From assembly GCA_029582155.1 (NCBI GenBank), contig CM055901.1:19429097-19493096 (forward strand): 64,000 nt of DNA, in the 5' to 3' direction. This document shows, in pieces, positions 24,734 to 37,173 of the stretch (within the stretch, counting starts at the first letter, position 1; the number at the start of each line of letters is the position of its first letter). The notes under the pieces are model-generated. The model made no database searches and was not told the origin of the DNA. It saw only the letters and a list, made by a program, of their open reading frames with translations. This stretch comes from Panopea generosa (taxonomy: Eukaryota; Mollusca; Bivalvia; Adapedonta; Hiatellidae). Position numbers and translations under genes: made by a program.

Positions 24734-27700
24734 CTTCTATATTTTTGTACTGTGTTTACCATGATTATGACTGCCGATACCCTGTGTATTAACCATAGTG
24801 TAACGACTTCTATATGTTTGTACTGTGTTTATCATGATTATGACTGCCGATACTCTGTTTATTTACCATAGTGTCACAACTTCTGTATGTTTGTACTGTG
24901 TTTATCATGAGTACAACTGCCGATACTCTGTGTATTAACCATAGTGTCACAACTTATGTATATTTGTACTGTGTTTATCATGAGTACAACTGCAGATACT
25001 CTGTGTATTAACCATAGTGTCACAACTTCTGTATGATTGTACTGTGTTTATCATGAGTACAACTGCCGATTCTCTGTGTATTAACCATAGTATCACAACT
25101 TCTGTATGTTTGTACTGTGTTAATCATGATTATGGCCGTCGATACTCTGTGTATTTGGCATAGTTTCACAACTTCTGTATGTTTGTACTGTGTTTATCAT
25201 GATTATGACTGCCGATAATCTGTGTATTTGGCAAAGTTTCACAGCTTCTGTATGTTTGTACTGTGTTATTCATGATAATGACCGCCGATACTCTGTGTAT
25301 TAACCATAGTGTCACAATTTCTGTATGTTTGTACTGTGTTTATCATGAGTACAACTGCCGATAATCTGTTTATTTGGCATAGTTTCACATTTTCTGTATG
25401 TTTATACTGTGTTATTCATGATTATGACTGCCGATACTCTGTTTATTAACCTTAGTGTCACAACTTCTGTATGTTTGTACTGTGTTAATCATGATTATGA
25501 CTGCCGATAATCTGTGTATTTGGCATAGTTTCACAACTTCTGCATGTTTGCACTGTGTTATTCATGATTATGGCTGAAGATAATCTGTGTATTTGGCATA
25601 GTGTCACAACTTCTGTATGTTTGTAGTGTGTTAATCATGATTATGGCTGCCGATAATCTGTGTATTTACCATAGTGTCACAACTTCTGTATGTTTGTAAT
25701 ATGTTTATCATGAATATGACTGCCGATACCCTGTGTATTTACCATAGTGTCACAACTTCTGTATGTTTGTAATGTGTTTATCATGAATATAACTGCCGAT
25801 ACTCTGTGTATTTACCATAGTGCGAAAACTTCTGTATGTTTGTACTATGTTTATCATGAATCGACTGACGATATTCTGTGAATTTACCATAGTGTCACAA
25901 CTTCATTATGTTTGTACTGTGTTTATCAAGATTATGACTGCCGATACTCTGTGTATTAACCATAGTGCGAAAACTTCTGTATGTTTGTACTATGTTTATC
26001 ATGAATCGACTGACGATATTCTGTGAATTAACCATAGTGTCACAACTTCATTATGTTTGTACTGTGTTTATCAAGATTATGGCTGCCGATACTCTGTGTA
26101 TTAACCATAGTGTCACTACTTCTGTATGTTTACACTGTGTTAATCATGATTATGACTGCCGATACTCTGTGTATTAACCATAGTGTCACAACTTCTGTAT
26201 GTTTGTACTGTGTTAATCATGAATATGACTGCCGATACCCTGTGTATTTACCATAGTGTCACAACTTCTGTGTATTTGTACTGTGTTTATCATGAATATG
26301 ACTGCCGAAACTCTGTGTTATGACCATAGTGTAACAACTCCTGTAAGTTTGTACTGTGTTTATCATGAATATGACTGCCGATATTCTGTGTGTTAACCAT
26401 AGTGTCACAACTTTTGTATGTTTGTACTGTGTTTTTTATAATTATGACTGCTGATACTCTATGTATTTACCATAGTGCGAAAAATTCTGTATGTTTGTAC
26501 TATGTTTATCATGAGAACGACTGACGATATTCAGTGAATTTACCATAGTGTCACAACTTCTATATGTTTGTACTGTGTTTATCATGGTTATGGCAGCCGA
26601 CAATCTGTGTATTTGTCATAGTTTCACAACTTCTGTATGTTTGTACTGTGTTAACAATTATGACCGCCGATACCCTGTGTATTAACCATAGTGTCACAAC
26701 TTCTGTATGTTTGTACTGTGTTTATCATGATTATGGGTGCCGATAATCTGTGTATTTGGCATAGTTTCACAACTTCTGTATGTTTGTACTGTTTTAATCA
26801 TGATTATGGCTACGGTTACTCTGTGTATTTGTCAGAGTGTCACAACTTTTGTATGTTTGTATTGTGTTTATCATGACTACAACTGTTGATACTCTGTGTA
26901 TTTACCATAGTGTCACAACTTCTGTATGTTTGTACTATGTTTATCATGAGAACGATTGACTATACTCTGTGTATTTAGCATATTGTCACAATTTCTGTAT
27001 GTTTGTTATGTGTTTATCATGAATATGACTGCCGATACCCTGTGTATTTACCATAGTTTCACAACTTCTGTATGTTTGTACTGTTTTAATCATGATTATG
27101 GCTACGGTTACTCTGTGTATTTGTCATGGTTTCACAACTTCTGTATGTTTGTACTGTGTTTATCATTATTATGACTGCCGATACTCTGTGTATTTCGCAT
27201 AGTGTCACAACTTTTGTATGTTTATATTGTGTTTATCATGACTACAACTGTTGATACTCTGTGTATTTACCATAGTGTCACAACTCCTGTATGCTTGTAG
27301 TGTGTTTATCATGATTATGACTGTCGATACTCTGTGTATTTACCATAGTGTCACAACTTCTGTATGTTTGTATTGTGTTTATCATGACTACAACTGCCGA
27401 TACTTTGTGTATTTACCATAGTGCGAAAAATTCTGTATGTTTGTTCTATGTTTATCATGAGAACGACTGACGATATTCAGTGAATTTACCATAGTGTCAC
27501 AACTTCTATATGTTTGTACTGTGTTTATCAAGATTATGGCTGCCGATACTCTGTGTATTAACCATAGTGTCACTACTTCTGTATGTTTGTACTATATTAA
27601 TCATGATTATGACTGCCGATACTCTGTGTATTAACCATAGTGTCACAACTTCTGTATGTTTGTACTATATTAATCATGATTATGACTGCCGATACTCTGT

Positions 27701-29172
27701 GTATTAACCATAGTGTCACTACTTCTGTATGTTTGTACTATATTAATCATGATTATGGCTGCCGATACTCTGTGAATTAACCATAGTGTCACAACTTCTG
27801 TATGTTTGTACTATATTAATCATGATTATGACTGCCGATACTCTGTGTATTAACCATAGTGTCACAACTTCTGTATGTTTGTACTATATTAATCATGATT
27901 ATGACTGCCGATACTCTGTGTATTAACCATAGTGTCACTACTTCTGTATGTTTGTACTATATTAATCATGATTATGGCTGCCGATACTCTGTGTATTAAC
28001 CATAGTGTCACTACTTCTGTATGTTTGTACTATATTAATCATGATTATGACTGCCGATACTCTGTGTATTAACCATAGTGTCACAACTTCTGTATGTTTG
28101 TACTGTGTCAATCATGATTATGACTGCCGATACCCTGTGTAATTACCATAGTGTCACAACTTCTGTATATTTGTACCGTGTTCATCATGTATATGACTGC
28201 CGACACTCTGTGTAATTACCATAGTGTAACAACTTCTGTAAGTTTGTACTGTGTTTATCATGAGTATGACTGCCGATACTCTGTATGTTAACCATAGGGT
28301 CACAACTTCTGTATGTTTGTACTGTGTTTATCATGATTATGACTGCCGATACCCTGTGTATTAACCATAGTGTCACAACTTCTGTATGTTTGTACTGTGT
28401 TTATCATGATTATGACTGCCGATACCCTGTGTATTTACCATAGTGTCACAACTTCTGTATGTTTGTGCTGTGTTTATCATGATTATGACTGCCGATACTC
28501 TGTGTATTAACGATAGTGTCACAATTTCTGTATGTTTGTACTGTGATTATCATTGTTATGACTGCCGATACCCTGTGTATTAACCATAGTGTCACAACTT
28601 CTGTATGTTTGTATTGTGTTTATTATGACTACAACTGCCGATACTCTGTATATTAACCATAGTGTCACAACTTCTGTATGTTTGTACTGTGTTTATCATG
28701 ATTATGACTGCCGATACTTTGTTTATTTACCATAGTGTCACAACTCCTATATGTTTGTACTGTGTTTTTTTATGATAATGACTGCCGATACCCTGTGTAT
28801 TTATAATAGTGTCACAACTTCTGTGTGTTTTTACTGTGTTTTTCATGATTATGACTGCCGATACTCTGTGTATTAACCATAGTGTCACAACTTCTGTGTG
28901 TTTGTACTGTGTTTATCATGATTATGACTGTCGATACTCTGTGTATTTACCATAGTGTCACAACTTCTGTATGTTTGTACTGTGTTTTTTATGATTATGA
29001 CTGTCGATACTCTGTGTATTTACCATAGTGTCACAACTTCTGTATGTTTTCACTTTGTTTTTTTATGATTATGACTGCCGATACTCTGTGTATTTACCAT
29101 AGTGTCACAACTTCTGTATGTTTGTACTGTGTTTTTCATGATTATGACTGCCGATACTCTGTGTATTTATTG
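24727..29172. repeat. 73-bp satellite array, about 60 units
   Basis: Monomers such as CATAGTGTCACAACTTCTGT, ATGTTTGTACTGTGTTTATC, ATGATTATGACTGCCGATAC, TCTGTGTATTAAC repeat with a 73-bp period over 4.4 kb. Subfamilies are visible: a CTATATTAATCATG variant in seven consecutive units (27591 to about 28090); a GCGAAAACTTCTG/CGACTGACGATATTC variant near 25822, 25967, 26480 and 27420; and a TTTGGCATAG variant in scattered units. The period is not a multiple of three, and the 60-72-codon open frames crossing it are by-products. No RNA polymerase III boxes were seen in the monomer. Confidence 0.95.
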
Positions 29173-29227
29173 TGTTTCAGATTTTGTCATGGCTGTGTCT
29201 TTCCAATGCTTCATCTCATGTTTTTAT

Positions 29228-29404
29228 TACAGTAGAACTTTGATGGCTCGAACCTGACGATACTGGACAAAATAGTCCGATATCATACAATACATGTACA
29301 TGTATATACATCGAAATAGAAATTCGGCCGGGATCATATAAGTGGTTCGGGCTATATGTAGTGTTCTAGCTGTCAGTGTTTGAGTCAACGATGTTCTACT
29401 GTAT
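29228..29404. mobile_element. Short MITE with pogo/Tigger-like inverted ends
   Basis: The left end TACAGTAGAACTTTGATGG and the reverse complement of the right end, TACAGTAGAACATCGTTGAC, form inverted repeats of about 25 bp with a few mismatches, continuing to CTCGAAC/CTCAAAC. CAGTAGAAC..TCG ends with a TA target are typical of pogo/Tigger elements. At 177 bp it is non-autonomous. It sits 55 bp after the 73-bp satellite ends. Confidence 0.72.
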
Positions 29405-30235
29405 ACAGTTTCTCACATCCGTTAGTTTGCTAAGCTATTTGATTTACTTTGTTATGAGTTTGATAACAGAGGAAATATTTTAAACCTCTCAATATTGCAA
29501 CTCTAGCTATCGATAGAACGGATAAGATAAATGGGTGATGCAATGATATTTTAAAATGTTGTAAATAAAATAATTATTTACATTGAGACCATTCCCAAAA
29601 TCAGCGCATACTACCGAACCAAACTTGTACGCTACTCACGCAATGTTGAATAGCTTGTAGATAACACACTATTTCTGCATGTTGGCATCTGGTATAAATA
29701 TTGATTCCAGGAAGCGATACCTTTTATTAAAACCGTTATAGGTTATATATGGCAGGACGATTTTACAGAATATCTCTTGATAAAATTGAAAAGAAAACAC
29801 ATTACCGTTCTGTCCATTTCTTCCTCTATTTACAGGGGAAATATTTCATATGATCCAAAGACATCGGCGATTAGAAGTAAATGATCATGATACAACATTT
29901 AGACAACATGTCCATTTAGGACCATGGGATCGATGCGCTTTCTTTATTTTGATATATATAGATATATGACTTTAAAATAGAAAAAAAGTACCATTTTTAT
30001 CTATTATATAAACATTTTTATAATACATTTTTTGCTAAAACCTTTCAGAGTTTTTTTTCTTTTATTCAAATAGTTATACTTCTTGGTTAAAAATTCCGCC
30101 AAGTTAATGACTCGGTACAATTTAGGAGGCAAATAAGAATATTGAATGTTTGTATTAATACGTTGACTTGCAGCAATTCTGGTTTGATGAATAAATACAT
30201 TAACGGGGAGAAAAGAGGAGCCAGTTGTTTTTATA
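29405..30235. other. AT-rich non-coding stretch
   Basis: No gene, RNA or strong repeat was recognised. Confidence 0.4.
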
Positions 30236-30524
30236 ATGCATAATTGAACCAGTTGTAGAAGATTATAGTTTCATTAAATTGTTTCGTCTTGTCGGGTCAA
30301 TACCGCACGTAGATCGAGGTCTTCATCAGGATTGTGGCAGTTTGTAATTGAAATTCGCATGTAGTATGACGATCATTGTCCCAGCCAGACTGACTGAGGA
30401 AGATTGGTATATACAGAAGCTACAGCAGCTTCCGTCTTGTCTCTCCTTCTAATGGTCAATTATGTGGTCAGAGTATAGCATTAGATTGGAACGTTATAAA
30501 AGCCAATTGCAAGAACAAACTCAC
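30236..30524 (+). repeat. Duplicated ~290-bp module with TATA box, copy 1
   Basis: Nearly the same sequence as 35456-35743, in the same orientation. It contains TTTCGTCTTGTCGGGTCAAT, CCGCACGTAGATCG, the hairpin GAAGCTACAGCAGCTTC and GAACGTTATAAAAG near its right end (TATAAA at 30495-30500). No open frame follows. The conserved part ends shortly after the TATA motif, at about CTCACCAT. Confidence 0.85.
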
Positions 30525-31865
30525 CATTATTTAATATACGAATTGCTATTGAGAAAAGCCTTCAATGTAGTATAAGAATAGATGAAAAGGATCAATATTA
30601 AATACATAAAGTGTCCCACTCCCAATATGCCACATTGCTTACACGTATTGGAAAATCAAAATGAAAATCAAACTAAAAATAAAATTTCAACATCGCCTGT
30701 GTGTATATTTGATAAAACCCTAATATCCTACTGCAAGTACACATTCTTTCTTCCTTTGATTTATATCCATAACTATATACTTAAACAAAACGTTTGGGTC
30801 CATTGAAAACAAACTCATTAAAAATAATATTAGTAATTGTATGCAATATATACCCTAGTGTTCCTTAATCGGTACGCGTGGCAGCCGTTTGTATGAAAAA
30901 TGAGAAAAAAACATGTTCAAACAGTAATGTGGTACCCCATGAACCGAGCCTCCGAAAAATCATAAACATGTTCAATATACAGGGAAAAATCATAGTAAGT
31001 ACAAACATTCACACAGAACAGAAGTAATAACAATATATTTTTTTCCGTAAACTTCCTTAAACTTACCTTTTTATCATAAATTAATTAAATCACTTGCGTT
31101 GGTAATGACATTTATTAATTAACTGACATTGTTATCGAGGAAATTATAACGTCATATGAGGTGGACGTGGGTTAATACCTCCGGTTATTCCACCTAAAGT
31201 CTTTTATCAAATCAATTCCTGATTAAAAGAAGGCAGTGTAATGTTGAGCTTGACACTATTAATGGAATCGAAACATGTTTTAATTGTTAAAGTACACTTA
31301 AAAGTATCATATGGCATTTTGCCTCACACGTCAAGAACCCAGTTTTTATAGCTCTTATTTAAATTCTAAAAGAAAAAACACAAACTACATATCTAGCCAA
31401 AATATTTCATTAATTTATAAATCTATAAAATTAATGTAAATTAACCCGGTTAGTAGAAGCGGTTAATTAATGAAATTGTCATTAATTAAGTAACATTGTA
31501 TAACCGATAAATGATAAACTTAGATAAATATATATGCATCGATATTTATTTCGTCAGAAAGTCAAATTGAATAAGTGAATTATTTATTTCAACGTACTGT
31601 ATGATTATTTTCTAATTTAAAAACTTATTTTAAATATAATAATGTGATACAATTGCATATCATTCATTCGCATAATTGAGACCACTCATTCGAATAGGCC
31701 ATACATGTATCACTTATTCAATTTTAAAAGACATTTTGTTACTTACATTTTATTATAAAGGCTTAATAGCAATATTTGTCTAGTTTCTATCGAATATAAA
31801 CCTCATTTTTACAACCTCTCCAACTATAAAAACACTTCATTTAAATACAAACGTAATATATTAAA
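30525..31865. other. AT-rich non-coding stretch
   Basis: A 74-codon plus frame (30582-30806) has no known motif. No other feature was recognised. Confidence 0.4.
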
Positions 31866-32060
31866 AAATAATCGTGTTTATTCGAAACAAACCCCAGCAA
31901 GATCGATATAAATTTAACCAGTTTCTGCTGTTTGGGGAGAAATGCCATATCCCAACACGAGAAAACTAGCAATTATATCGAGATATTTCAGTTTTATAAC
32001 CGAGCGTCGCCGCCACTAAAAACGGAGAAAGCCAATATTTAAAATTAATTGATGTCCCTG
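31866..32060 (+). repeat. Segmental duplication block 1, copy 2
   Basis: Aligns with 20931-21130 at an offset of 10935 bp, with scattered substitutions. Confidence 0.82.
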
Positions 32061-32094
32061 AAAACATAATTATAGCGAATGCCTCCCCCCTCTA

Positions 32095-32116
32095 CCCCCC
32101 CCCCCCCCCCCCCCCC
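32095..32116. repeat. Poly-C run (22 C)
   Basis: Unbroken C homopolymer right after a C-rich lead-in, between the two duplicated blocks. Confidence 0.9.
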
Positions 32117-32265
32117 TGTATGAACATGTTTGTCCTTTGAATGATTTATCTGTAGTTTGAGATAAGTGTTGTTATTGTTTAAGGCTTTACAACAAAATTG
32201 TCTCCAAATAATGCACTCGTCATTCTATTAAATATGGCTCTTTCATTGGTTCTATATATATATAT

Positions 32266-32537
32266 ATCTATTTCGTATTTGGCAGATATGATTCACCAAT
32301 GTTATATGTAACACACCGCGGATATCTTAAGAGTATTGAAAGTAATATATATATACATATATATATATATATTATATATATCATTGAAGCATTACATGAT
32401 GATATTGTACGATAATAAAAGTGTGCTTAACAGCTTCCGCTATGTCAAATATAAATAAAGTAATACAATCAGGCTAGACGGGATGGTAAATAAATATTGA
32501 TTTCTCTCTCGAATGGATAATATTTCAAAGCACATAC
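32266..32537 (+). repeat. Segmental duplication block 2, copy 2
   Basis: Aligns with 22799-23045 at an offset of 9467 bp. The gap to block 1 is about 1.47 kb shorter than in copy 1, where a SINE A and a 400-bp direct repeat lie between the blocks. The AT microsatellite in the middle differs in length and pattern. Confidence 0.85.
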
Positions 32538-33277
32538 CTCTGTTTATGAATAACATAGCTAGCTCTCTGCTAAGGAAAAGCATGTCTTGATTGTAAAAGT
32601 GTTAATTGTATAACCAAATATCCAAGTTGATGGTGGAGGATAGTAAGAGGACCAACGTTATTTCAATAAATTGTAACTGAAAACTATTTCAAAATTATAT
32701 TATCGTACAATACACAAGTGTGAACGTCAGATATATAATATGTTTGCAGACCCTTACGGTTATCTTTTTATTTTAGAAACATAACTTTGTTATATAACAG
32801 ACACGTGTCTCTCTCATTGGCGGTCACTTATGACCAAGCGTGTAAAATATATTGATTAGTCAATATTGGTATGCATATTCCTTTAATAGCTAGCGTTGCA
32901 CCATTAGTTTTATTAAAACTACCAATACTTTCTATATGATAGTTATGGAACTATATAGTCCGTTAAAAATTATTGAAACTCTATTACATTTTACCTTAAG
33001 TGTGCTTTCATTCTTGTTCCTTGCCTACGGGAATGTGCCAAATATTGAAATATATTTGAAAAATAAATGTCACTTTGAAATATAGATATCGGTTCAGTAT
33101 AACCAGATCTTCTCTATTCATTTGTGTGTAAAAACGGATTGACTATAAAGAAATGGTAAAGGATAAATCTATGGTGAAATGAAAATAAATATGTATTCAT
33201 ATGCAAAGATAACACATTTTTACATCGTACCCTCACATGATGTTTGATTTAAAATTACCTTTAAAGAACAAGTAATA
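32538..33277. other. AT-rich non-coding stretch
   Basis: No gene or strong repeat was recognised. Confidence 0.4.
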
Positions 33278-33344
33278 TATTAATACACGAAATAGTAAAA
33301 TGTATATATATATATATATACCTTTACTATTTCGTGTATTAATA
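33278..33344. repeat. Perfect 22-bp inverted repeat around a TA loop
   Basis: The arms 33278-33299 and 33323-33344 are exact reverse complements (left arm starts TATTAATACACGAAATAG), separated by a 23-nt TA-rich loop. This would form a strong hairpin or cruciform. Confidence 0.92.
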
Positions 33345-34307
33345 CATTTACATATTTGATTATCTCAAACCGTATATTTAATCCGCTATACAGACGTTAA
33401 CGTTCGCTATAAAGGTTGTTTTTCGACGTAAGGTAAGGTTAAATAATTAAATATTATAAAAAAAATCTAGTTTGTCAATATTTTTAACAATCTCACAATA
33501 ATTTTTACAATATACTGTATATACTCATATATAGATTATGCAAAAATCGCTTGTTTTTTTTTTGTTTTTATTTTGATTTTAATCCGATTTTTCGAAAATA
33601 TAAAGAGAAAAAAATAGTTCCCGTTTTTCGTTAGTATTTTCAGAATTTAAGTTTGTTATAATTTTTGCATTTGTAAATCCATACATCCGGTAAATGCGTA
33701 CGTGATGATATATGTTTCAATTCTGTAAATTAGGTAAAACTCAGCTGAGGTCGATCAATACACGATTTTGCTGCTATAAATTGGGACGCCAAAAAGGCTG
33801 AACATGGCTATGTTTACGACGTAACAAAAATATACGTTATATTCAACGCTAATAAAAGAAATATTCACTTTGAAACTTACTTCTAGTTTCATAATAAACT
33901 AAATATACCACTTATTTCGAAAATAATGTAGAAGGTATATTCCTCCTTAAAAAAAAATTTAAACGTAGCATGACGTGACCTTTTCATTCATTTTAATAAA
34001 GTAGTGGATTCGTTTATTAAACAATTCATTTAAAATACAATTAGTAACTTCCTCCAAAGTGTTCAACTACAATACCCATTGGCGCAACAAAGATGGGTGA
34101 TATAACAAAATTAAGCATATCAAATGATATTACGTTTTTAGCAAAGTAATATCTTTTCTTAAGGTCATTCCCATAGCAATATAGACTACTGATTAAAACA
34201 ATTACTCCTCAAGCAATGTAGAAGTTCACATATATCTACATAACAAGCTATTTTTGGTATTTTAGCATCAGGCATCTGGCAGACACGTATCGAAACTCAC
34301 TATTAAT
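33345..34307. other. AT-rich non-coding stretch
   Basis: No gene or strong repeat was recognised. Confidence 0.4.
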
Positions 34308-34530
34308 ACTAGTCTATCCCAGAACCTGATATCTCCCGAATCAGGTTTATTAACCCCCATGAAAAAGCAGGGAATTTTATGCATGTCCTACAATTAACGG
34401 TAATTGAACATTTACTAAACTGTTGCGTCATTCCACTTCTGTTGAAGTAAACGACCAATCAACTTGCTCAAATGTGGCTTTCCCAACATTACATTTTCCT
34501 AGTCGGGGGAGCTCGGTCGTACTACAAACT
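34308..34530 (+). repeat. Dispersed repeat family D, copy 1
   Basis: Begins CTATCCCAGAACCTGATAT and holds GCAGGGAATTTTATGCATGT, CAATTAACGG, TTCCACTTCTGTTGAAGT and GGGGGAGCTCGGTCGTACTAC. Other copies are at 36085 (minus), 41148 and 48340 (plus). No tRNA boxes or clear terminal repeats were found, although CCTGA..TCAGG near its start can fold. Confidence 0.75.
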
Positions 34531-35455
34531 ACTCTGAGCACAGATACCAGAAAGATCCTTCAGATATTAATTATTATATGTAATGTTGAATCAAAATAAC
34601 GAATCTTAGAAAGTCTGATTCACAAGTAAATAAACAAGCAAAAAGCCATATTTACTTTAAATATCGAAACGAACAACTTTATCCGTTATCTAACAATAAA
34701 AGTTTGAATGTCACATTTCTTACTCATAATTTTTAGTTTGACGTGATTGCAAAAATAAATGAATTTGACGTTGGCGTTTGTAAGTCTGTTGTAAATCAAA
34801 TGTAATTTATTTAACAATACGCATAACCCTAAAATGATTACAGCAGACCTGCATGCAATGAGAAATTGACTATTAAAACTGTAAGAGTACTATATTTCTA
34901 TTGTATTAAAATGTTCAAACAACGGAGTAATGTAAGTATGCAGGCAATGGTGTTTTTCTCAACTGATAGTCGAGGTGTTGGCAAACGTGTTTTAATCTTA
35001 GGTTCAATATGACAAACATGGTTTTATTAAATGAGAAGAATACGTGTATCAAAACTCTAATTGTATTCGAACAGAAACGCTGTCCTTAAGCTGAAGACTT
35101 GAACATATTTGTAAATAATTCATAAAGAGAGCGTTTGACTCAAACCCACAACATCAACTTTAAGAGGTCAGTTATCCACAGACCACTCGGTGATGCCTTA
35201 TCCATTTCTTGATTCTGATACAAGAAAATAATGTTAATTTTTATTATACAGTTTCAATAGTCAGCGTTTGTGTTGTCTTTTTTTCTAGAATATGTATTTT
35301 TTTATTTAGACTATCCACTAAGTTCATGTTTCTATACATTTTATGTGGGCAAATAAGAATCAAAGTCTGTTAGAATACGCCGAATGAGTGTAATTCGGGT
35401 TTCGCGAATACACAAGCCAATGGAGAGTACTGATCGCAGTTTCTTTTCAAAGTGT
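34531..35455. other. AT-rich non-coding stretch
   Basis: Near 35138-35195 a TTTGACTCAAACCCAC stretch followed by ACCACTCGGTGATGCC could be a worn minus-strand tRNA-like head, but this is weak. Nothing else was recognised. Confidence 0.35.
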
Positions 35456-35743
35456 GCATAATTGAAGCAGTTGTAAAAGATAATAGTTTCATTAAGATGT
35501 TTCGTCTTGTCGGGTCAATACCGCACGTAGATCGGCGTCTTAATCAGGATTGTGGCAGCTTGTAATTGAAATTCGCATGTAGTATGACGATCATTGTCTC
35601 AGCCAGACTGACTGAGGAAGATTGGTATATACAGAAGCTACAGCAGCTTCTGTCTCGTCTCTCCTTCTAATGGTCAATTATGTGGTCAGAGTACAGCACA
35701 AGAACGTTATAAAAGGCAATTGCAAAAACGAAATCACCATGGC
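35456..35743 (+). repeat. Duplicated ~290-bp module with TATA box, copy 2
   Basis: Matches 30236-30524 at an offset of about 5220 bp, with roughly one difference in ten bases by eye and a short deletion just before GAACGTTATAAAAGG. TATAAAAG is at 35708-35715. The module ends in ATCACCATGG, whose ATG is followed after one codon by TAA. Confidence 0.85.
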
Positions 35744-35880
35744 TTAATACATGTATATGTTTTGCTATTTATAGTAGATGCTTATTTGAATGGCACGATA
35801 ACAAAAATCAACATTCAATATATAAACAAGTGCAGCCAGCAAACTCAACAAAAAGTGTTCATATTCCTATCAAATATCAG

Positions 35881-36080
35881 TCAACATTTGAGGTAAATTA
35901 ATACATTTGATACATATTTAAATCTAAAATCGAGAGTGTATTCATTTGACACAAAGTATTTGTTTACGACCACCCCACATGTTACCATTTCTCCATGTTC
36001 ATAAGAAAAAACCGCAAAGCCCGTTAATTGCTTATTCAAGCCTGGACGAAGGTCATGTGGAGACAAAAGTGTATCAATCT
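35881..36080 (-). CDS. Unrecognised open frame, possible exon or relic
   Basis: A minus frame ending at 35881 includes LLSPHDLRPGLNKQLTGF and GEMVTCGVVVNKYFVSNEY, a more protein-like composition than the neighbouring AT-driven frames. The frame runs upstream into the adjacent repeat D copy without a stop, so its true start is unknown. An in-frame AATGGTAACA could be a donor. I recognise no family; it could be chance. Confidence 0.2.
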
Positions 36081-36084
36081 TATT

Positions 36085-36296
36085 CAGTAGTACTGACCCA
36101 GCTCTCCTGATTGGGTCTGTTATATAGCACTATTCGTAAAGCCACATTTGAGCATGATGATTGGCGAGTAGTTTTATGACGTCACTGTTTAGTAAGCGTT
36201 CAATTGCTACGAATTGTGAGGCATAGAATTCCCTGCTTTTTATTTGGTTGTCAAATAGACCTGCCTCGGGAGATATCAGGTTCTGGGAGAGACTAT
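36085..36296 (-). repeat. Dispersed repeat family D, copy 2
   Basis: The reverse complement begins TCTCCCAGAACCTGATATCT and contains GCAGGGAATTCTATGCC, then AGAGCTGGGTCAGTACTAC at the far end. It aligns over the length of copy 1. Confidence 0.75.
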
Positions 36297-37168
36297 ATCC
36301 GTCTAAATGATTCGTCTGTGTAATTAGACAATATGTATGCCGTTGACCATATCATTCTGGATATCAAAGCTGTAACTATACATTGGCTTAATTTGAATCA
36401 GGTGCTTCTTTTAATGAACAAAATTCGATTTTTGACTATACGGACATGTATTTAATTATTGTCCGTAGGGTTTTACCTTGCAGTCATGAATATTCCGTGT
36501 TTATTCGTAAAATAATGTTCCGTGTCTGAACGAAAATATTGATGTTACTGTTGACAAACCGATACCATTATATTATCAAATCGGTTCTGTATCTATTATC
36601 TGCTAAGTTCTATTGTGTATAGAATATTCATACGATGGATCTAAATGATACATGCATGTATATGTAAAAGAGTAACTTGAACAGTCTAATCATTAGTTAA
36701 GATTGTAGCTCCATTGACAGCAATGTCCTCCTTAAGTCATGCACGGACAGAAGCATTGGTTAATTGTCCTTATCCCCTGCGTGCTTCCCTTAATTATTAC
36801 CTTCCTTGTTCTGGCTTCTGCAAAGTCACTGAGTTCATTTGCAGTAGGCATGATCGGATTGTGTAGGTATATATTATAATAACTATATTGATGTGTATGT
36901 ATTGTATATACATCTTTATTTACAACAGTTAATTTTATCAATTGACAACATGTCCAACTACTACAAAATCTGTCCGGAATTGTTCACTGTTACGGTAGTG
37001 CAGTAGTATCTTCATCTCATTCATTATAAAAAACAAGATACACTGCGGTATCGATCTGTAAATTGTAGTACGTGACAAACATATTTGTAACGTCCGTGGT
37101 TGTATAATCAAATAACAAATATAGATTCACACATTTTATGGCAGGGCAGGTAATGAAGATAACATACA
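36297..37168. other. AT-rich non-coding stretch
   Basis: No gene or strong repeat was recognised. The 69-codon minus frame at 36732-36941 shows no motif. Confidence 0.4.
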
Positions 37169-37173
37169 CCTAG

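Noticed and set aside
25820..28376. Open frames of 60-72 codons in the 73-bp satellite
   Set aside because: The period is not a multiple of three, so each frame crosses only a few units; the similar peptides are repeat by-products.
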